Origin: Candidatus Latescibacterota bacterium
GTDB taxonomy: Bacteria > Latescibacterota > 4484-107 > B68-G9
Length of the DNA: 8,711 nucleotides
Reading direction: 5' to 3'
Assembly: GCA_012961755.1 (NCBI GenBank)
Contig: DTYS01000209.1
Coordinates: forward strand, 1 to 8,711
Of the stretch, positions 6,382-8,711 are shown in pieces; the first letter of the stretch is position 1; each line of letters opens with the position of its first letter. A program made the translations under genes and the position numbers. The notes under the pieces are model-generated. The model had not been told where the DNA came from. It ran no database searches and worked only from the letters and a program-made list of their open reading frames with translations.

Positions 6382-8268
6382 TTACCGTACCTCCCATGGG
6401 AACGTCGTCCGGAGGACCTCGACGGACCCATCGTAGAAGGGCCCGGGATTGCAGAGCACGAAGTGGGCCTCCACCGGCCTGTCCCCCCTTACGAGCTTGG
6501 CGGTGATCCAGTTCCACCCCTCGCGCACCCTGACGTCCCTGTAGAACCTCCCGTATCCACCGTAGTTTGGCCGGGGACGATGGTTCGGGTCGAAGGCCTC
6601 TATGATCCTCTCCCCGTTCACCCATACCACGACGCCCGCGTTTGTGGGAAGGCCTACCCTCAGGGTCCTCCCCTCCCTCGTCCACAGGTAGTGCCTCAGG
6701 TAGACCACCCCAGGCCTACCGCCGAACAACCCCTCCACCGGAAGCTCGTTCTCTGGGAAGTGCACTTCGGTCCACCTGACCTCCTGCCCATCCCTCCCCT
6801 CCCAGGAGCCCCCAGGGGAGAGGGGGTCCGAAAGCTCCGGTCCGTACTTCACATCCAAGTCGCTCCCCCTGGCAGCGAAGGGTCCGGCCACGAGCCACCT
6901 GCCCTCCCCCACGAGCACTACGGGGACCGGACCCAGGGCCGGCCTCCCACGGGGCACGAGTTCCAAGTAGAACCTGTTGGACTGTCCGACAAACTTCGGG
7001 ACCTCGGTCCGCACCTCGAAGGTCAGCCCCACGTGGCCCCCGGGCGGAAGCACGAACCTTTCCCGTCCCGGAAGGACCCACCACCCATCCGGCGCCCTGA
7101 GCTCCGCCTCGACCTCCAGGGGCGAGGGGGTCAAATTCTCCAGTCCGAAGTCCAACCTCCTTCCCACCCCGAAGCGCACGGTGGGAGGGCCCTTGTAGTC
7201 TACCCTGACCCTGAGCGTGGGGAACTCGTAGGTCAGCTCCCACGGGCTGCGGCTCCAGAGGTCCCCTACCCTTCCCGCCGGGAAGGCGGACAACCTCCTC
7301 CCCATCTCGCACGTCCTCTCGGTGAGTTCAGATAAGTTCTTTGGAGGTAGGAAATTGCCTATTCCCCCCCACTCCGCGTTCGTGGCTATCCAGTCCCCCA
7401 AAGGCTCGGTCCACCTCCCCGGAAGCCCGCTCTTACCGTATATTATCCCCAATATCGCCCCTAAGGTCGCCCCTGTACAGTCGGTGTCGTACCCACAGTT
7501 CACCGCCGCACATATCGACCTTCCGAAGTCCCCCTCCCCCTCGAGCCACCCGAGGACGACGAAGGCGACGTTCTGTGGCGCGTCCGTGAAGTTCGGCCTA
7601 CCGTGGACCTCCAATATCCTCGCCCTCACATCCTCCCAGCTTCCGGACTTCCCGTACCACCTGAGCGTATCCCTCACGGCCTTGGCAACCCTGCATTCCT
7701 CGGGTATGGCCTTAAGCCCAACGTCTATCAGCCTCTCCACGTCCCCGGTCAAGAACGCCTCGCTCTCTAAGGCCGCAAGGAAGACCTCTCCGTAAGCTCC
7801 CTCCCCTCCTGCGTGGTCCACGATCGCATCCTCGTAAGCGAGCCTCGCGGCGAGCTCCGGGCGGCCCGGGGCCACACATGCCCATATCTCCGACCTTATG
7901 GGGGCCCCCATACAGTCCTTGAACCAGTTGTTGTACGCTCCCGAAAGCGGAGGCGAAAGCCCCAAACGGAGGTTCGTCTTGGCCATGCCGTACTCGTCCC
8001 AGTTGTAGAAGACGCAATCGAGCCAGCGCTCCGCGAGGATACGGGAGTCCAGGGCAGGGCCGTACCGTTCCAGGGCCTCCAGCCATATCAGCTGCAGCTC
8101 CAGGTCGTCGTTAGGTATCCCCCCTTCCCTGAGCTCGGGGTACCACGAAAGCTTGTGAGGCCCCCTCTGCCCCTCGAGGGGAGCTCCCAGCGTCCCACCC
8201 GCGTTCTTGCCCAGCCAACACCCGTACACCTTATCCCGATATACCTCCGGGTCCATCCCGACGGACAT
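6382..8268 (-). CDS. ADP-ribosylglycohydrolase-family protein with C-terminal beta-sandwich domains
   Basis: The 628-residue product has an N-terminal DraG/ARH-type domain (~10-325): YGCWLGKNAGGTLGAP (15-30), metal-site motif PNDDLELQL (52-60, in place of the classical TDDT), YEDAIVDHAGGEGAYGEVF (145-163) and GYDTDCTGATLGAI (259-272, the second Asp-rich metal motif). The extended YNNWFKDCMGAPIRSEIWAC segment (112-131) places it in a subfamily of large bacterial members whose substrates are unsettled; N-glycosidic cleavage of ADP-ribose or a related glycoside is inferred. Residues ~350-455 look like a beta-sandwich. Residues ~458-600 (WLVAGPF, VVYLRHYLW, VVVWVNGE, GWNWITAKL) resemble galactose-binding-like jelly-roll modules of carbohydrate-active enzymes. 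No signal peptide is evident. The ATG at 8268 has GGGGGAG 2 nt and AGGT 10 nt upstream. It follows the previous gene by 8 nt. Confidence 0.88.
   Translation of the reverse strand: MSVGMDPEVYRDKVYGCWLGKNAGGTLGAPLEGQRGPHKLSWYPELREGGIPNDDLELQLIWLEALERYGPALDSRILAERWLDCVFYNWDEYGMAKTNLRLGLSPPLSGAYNNWFKDCMGAPIRSEIWACVAPGRPELAARLAYEDAIVDHAGGEGAYGEVFLAALESEAFLTGDVERLIDVGLKAIPEECRVAKAVRDTLRWYGKSGSWEDVRARILEVHGRPNFTDAPQNVAFVVLGWLEGEGDFGRSICAAVNCGYDTDCTGATLGAILGIIYGKSGLPGRWTEPLGDWIATNAEWGGIGNFLPPKNLSELTERTCEMGRRLSAFPAGRVGDLWSRSPWELTYEFPTLRVRVDYKGPPTVRFGVGRRLDFGLENLTPSPLEVEAELRAPDGWWVLPGRERFVLPPGGHVGLTFEVRTEVPKFVGQSNRFYLELVPRGRPALGPVPVVLVGEGRWLVAGPFAARGSDLDVKYGPELSDPLSPGGSWEGRDGQEVRWTEVHFPENELPVEGLFGGRPGVVYLRHYLWTREGRTLRVGLPTNAGVVVWVNGERIIEAFDPNHRPRPNYGGYGRFYRDVRVREGWNWITAKLVRGDRPVEAHFVLCNPGPFYDGSVEVLRTTFPWEVR
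6389..6395 (-). promoter_or_regulatory. Strong Shine-Dalgarno deciding the acyltransferase start
   Basis: GGGAGGT on the minus strand lies 8 nt before the ATG at 6380, within the last codons of the upstream gene. It is the clearest ribosome-binding site in the window and rules against the longer start at 6431. Confidence 0.7.
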
Positions 8269-8276
8269 ATCTCCCC

Positions 8277-8711
8277 CTACCTTAGGAGCTTGAAGGTCTC
8301 GTTCGCCGCCACGAGCACCGGGTCCCAGACAGGGGAGAAGGGAGGGGCGTACCCTAGGTCGAGCTGCGCTAAATCTTCGACCGTCATCCTCGTGTACAGG
8401 GCCGCCGCGAATATGTTCACCCTAAGGGCGGCCCCCTCCCTGCCCACGAGCTGGGCCCCCAAGAGCCTGCCGGAAGTCCTCTCCACTATCAACTTCACAG
8501 TCAAAGGATAACCTCCTGGATAGTATCCTGCCCTGGAACGGGAGGTTATGCTCTTGGATATTACCTGAAACTCTCTCATCCCCCTGACCCCTTTTGGAAA
8601 TCTCTGGACATCCTCTGGCGTATCTACCCGCGATAGTTCCTGCTCCACTTCCTTCGCGCTGAAACTGTCCTTATCGGGTACCTCTCGATACGCAAGGGCG
8701 ATGGTTCTCAA
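8277..8711 (-). CDS. 3' part of an ORF ending in a Nox/CoA-disulfide reductase dimerisation domain; N-terminal part P-type-ATPase-like (chimeric?)
   Basis: The frame is open to the right edge. Its first visible codon is TTG at 8711, with no evidence that this is a start, so the gene is taken as 5'-partial. Residues 45-144 match the C-terminal dimerisation domain of pyridine nucleotide-disulfide oxidoreductases of the NADH oxidase/CoA-disulfide reductase group: SRSRAGYYPGGYPLTVKL (57-74), GRLLGAQLVGREGAALRVNI (81-100) and LGYAPPFSPVWDPVLVAA (119-136). Residues 1-26 (LRTIALAYREVPDKDSF, then SAKEVEQEL) instead resemble the segment of P-type cation ATPases before the LGLVGMIDPPR motif. Residues ~27-44 match neither. 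The segment normally found upstream of the Nox domain (FDLxVARTGL) is absent. Possible explanations are a degraded fused remnant, a rearrangement, or an assembly join. If translated it precedes the glycohydrolase by 8 nt. Confidence 0.6.
   Translation of the reverse strand: MRTIALAYREVPDKDSFSAKEVEQELSRVDTPEDVQRFPKGVRGMREFQVISKSITSRSRAGYYPGGYPLTVKLIVERTSGRLLGAQLVGREGAALRVNIFAAALYTRMTVEDLAQLDLGYAPPFSPVWDPVLVAANETFKLLR

Larger units (their letters stand above)
3762..8711 (-). other. Tightly packed operon (continues into the DUF4175-like gene)
   Basis: Consecutive minus-strand genes have junctions of +8 nt, +1 nt, -4 nt (ATGA), -8 nt and -1 nt (TGATG), the last leading into the gene at 526-3762. 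No internal gap could hold a promoter outside coding sequence. Co-transcription and translational coupling are inferred from this spacing. The operon's own promoter is not in the window. Confidence 0.75.

Noticed and set aside
6381..6431. Longer acyltransferase start at 6431
   Set aside because: It would overlap the upstream gene by 50 bp with an Arg/Ser-rich leader lacking family character; the strong GGGAGGT favours 6380.
5838..6506. A 222-codon plus-strand open frame
   Set aside because: It is antisense to the hexapeptide-repeat acyltransferase, whose repeats unambiguously define the minus frame.
6463..7335. A 290-codon plus-strand open frame
   Set aside because: It is antisense to the clearly recognisable ADP-ribosylglycohydrolase and has a composition typical of a shadow frame, with no motif.
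8709..8711. TTG at the right edge as the true start of the last ORF
   Set aside because: The frame simply reaches the edge; the first residues fit the middle of a P-type ATPase, so the gene most likely continues beyond the window.
1..8711. CRISPR arrays, tRNA/rRNA genes or insertion sequences
   Set aside because: No regularly spaced repeats, cloverleaf-like segments, transposase motifs or terminal inverted repeats were seen.

Overview
The window is GC-rich and almost fully coding, with every supportable gene on the minus strand. Gene starts are preceded by bacterial-type Shine-Dalgarno sequences. The coding strand is purine-rich, and arginine is encoded mostly by AGG and isoleucine often by ATA, a pattern common in thermophiles. 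Together with the bacterial character of the large DUF4175/TIGR02302-like protein, this suggests an uncultured thermophilic or hot-environment bacterium. The phylum cannot be named from this sequence, and an archaeal host is not strictly excluded.

Reading right to left, in the direction of transcription: (i) 8277-8711 is the 3' part of an open frame ending in the C-terminal dimerisation domain of a CoA-disulfide reductase/NADH oxidase (Nox) type flavoprotein. Its first ~26 visible residues look like a P-type cation ATPase, so this end looks chimeric. (ii) 6382-8268 is a large ADP-ribosylglycohydrolase-family protein with C-terminal beta-sandwich domains. (iii) 5622-6380 is a left-handed beta-helix acyltransferase. 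(iv) 4876-5625 is a small metal-dependent amidohydrolase. (v) 3762-4883 is a GNAT acetyltransferase of the Eis-like two-GNAT plus SCP2 type. (vi) 526-3762 is a 1078-residue membrane-anchored coiled-coil protein of the DUF4175 type. The junctions are an 8-nt gap, a 1-nt gap, a 4-nt ATGA overlap, an 8-nt overlap and a 1-nt TGATG overlap. This is strong evidence for one polycistronic, translationally coupled unit.

A 221-bp AT-richer intergenic region (305-525) follows. It holds an unusual density of GGGAC/GTCCC-based inverted and direct repeats, which are candidate operators and/or transcript hairpins. Beyond it, the N-terminal 101 codons of another minus-strand gene (1-304) run off the left edge. 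They resemble the N-terminus of the 4Fe-4S beta subunit of sulfhydrogenases and related reductases.

The enzymes (i-v) suggest small-molecule or glycan/nucleoside modification chemistry (hydrolase, acyltransferase, amidohydrolase, acetyltransferase), but no pathway can be assigned with confidence. The most notable points are the chimeric ORF at the right edge, the repeat-rich intergenic region, the beta-sandwich extension of the ADP-ribosylglycohydrolase, and an amidohydrolase that lacks one expected metal-ligand histidine.
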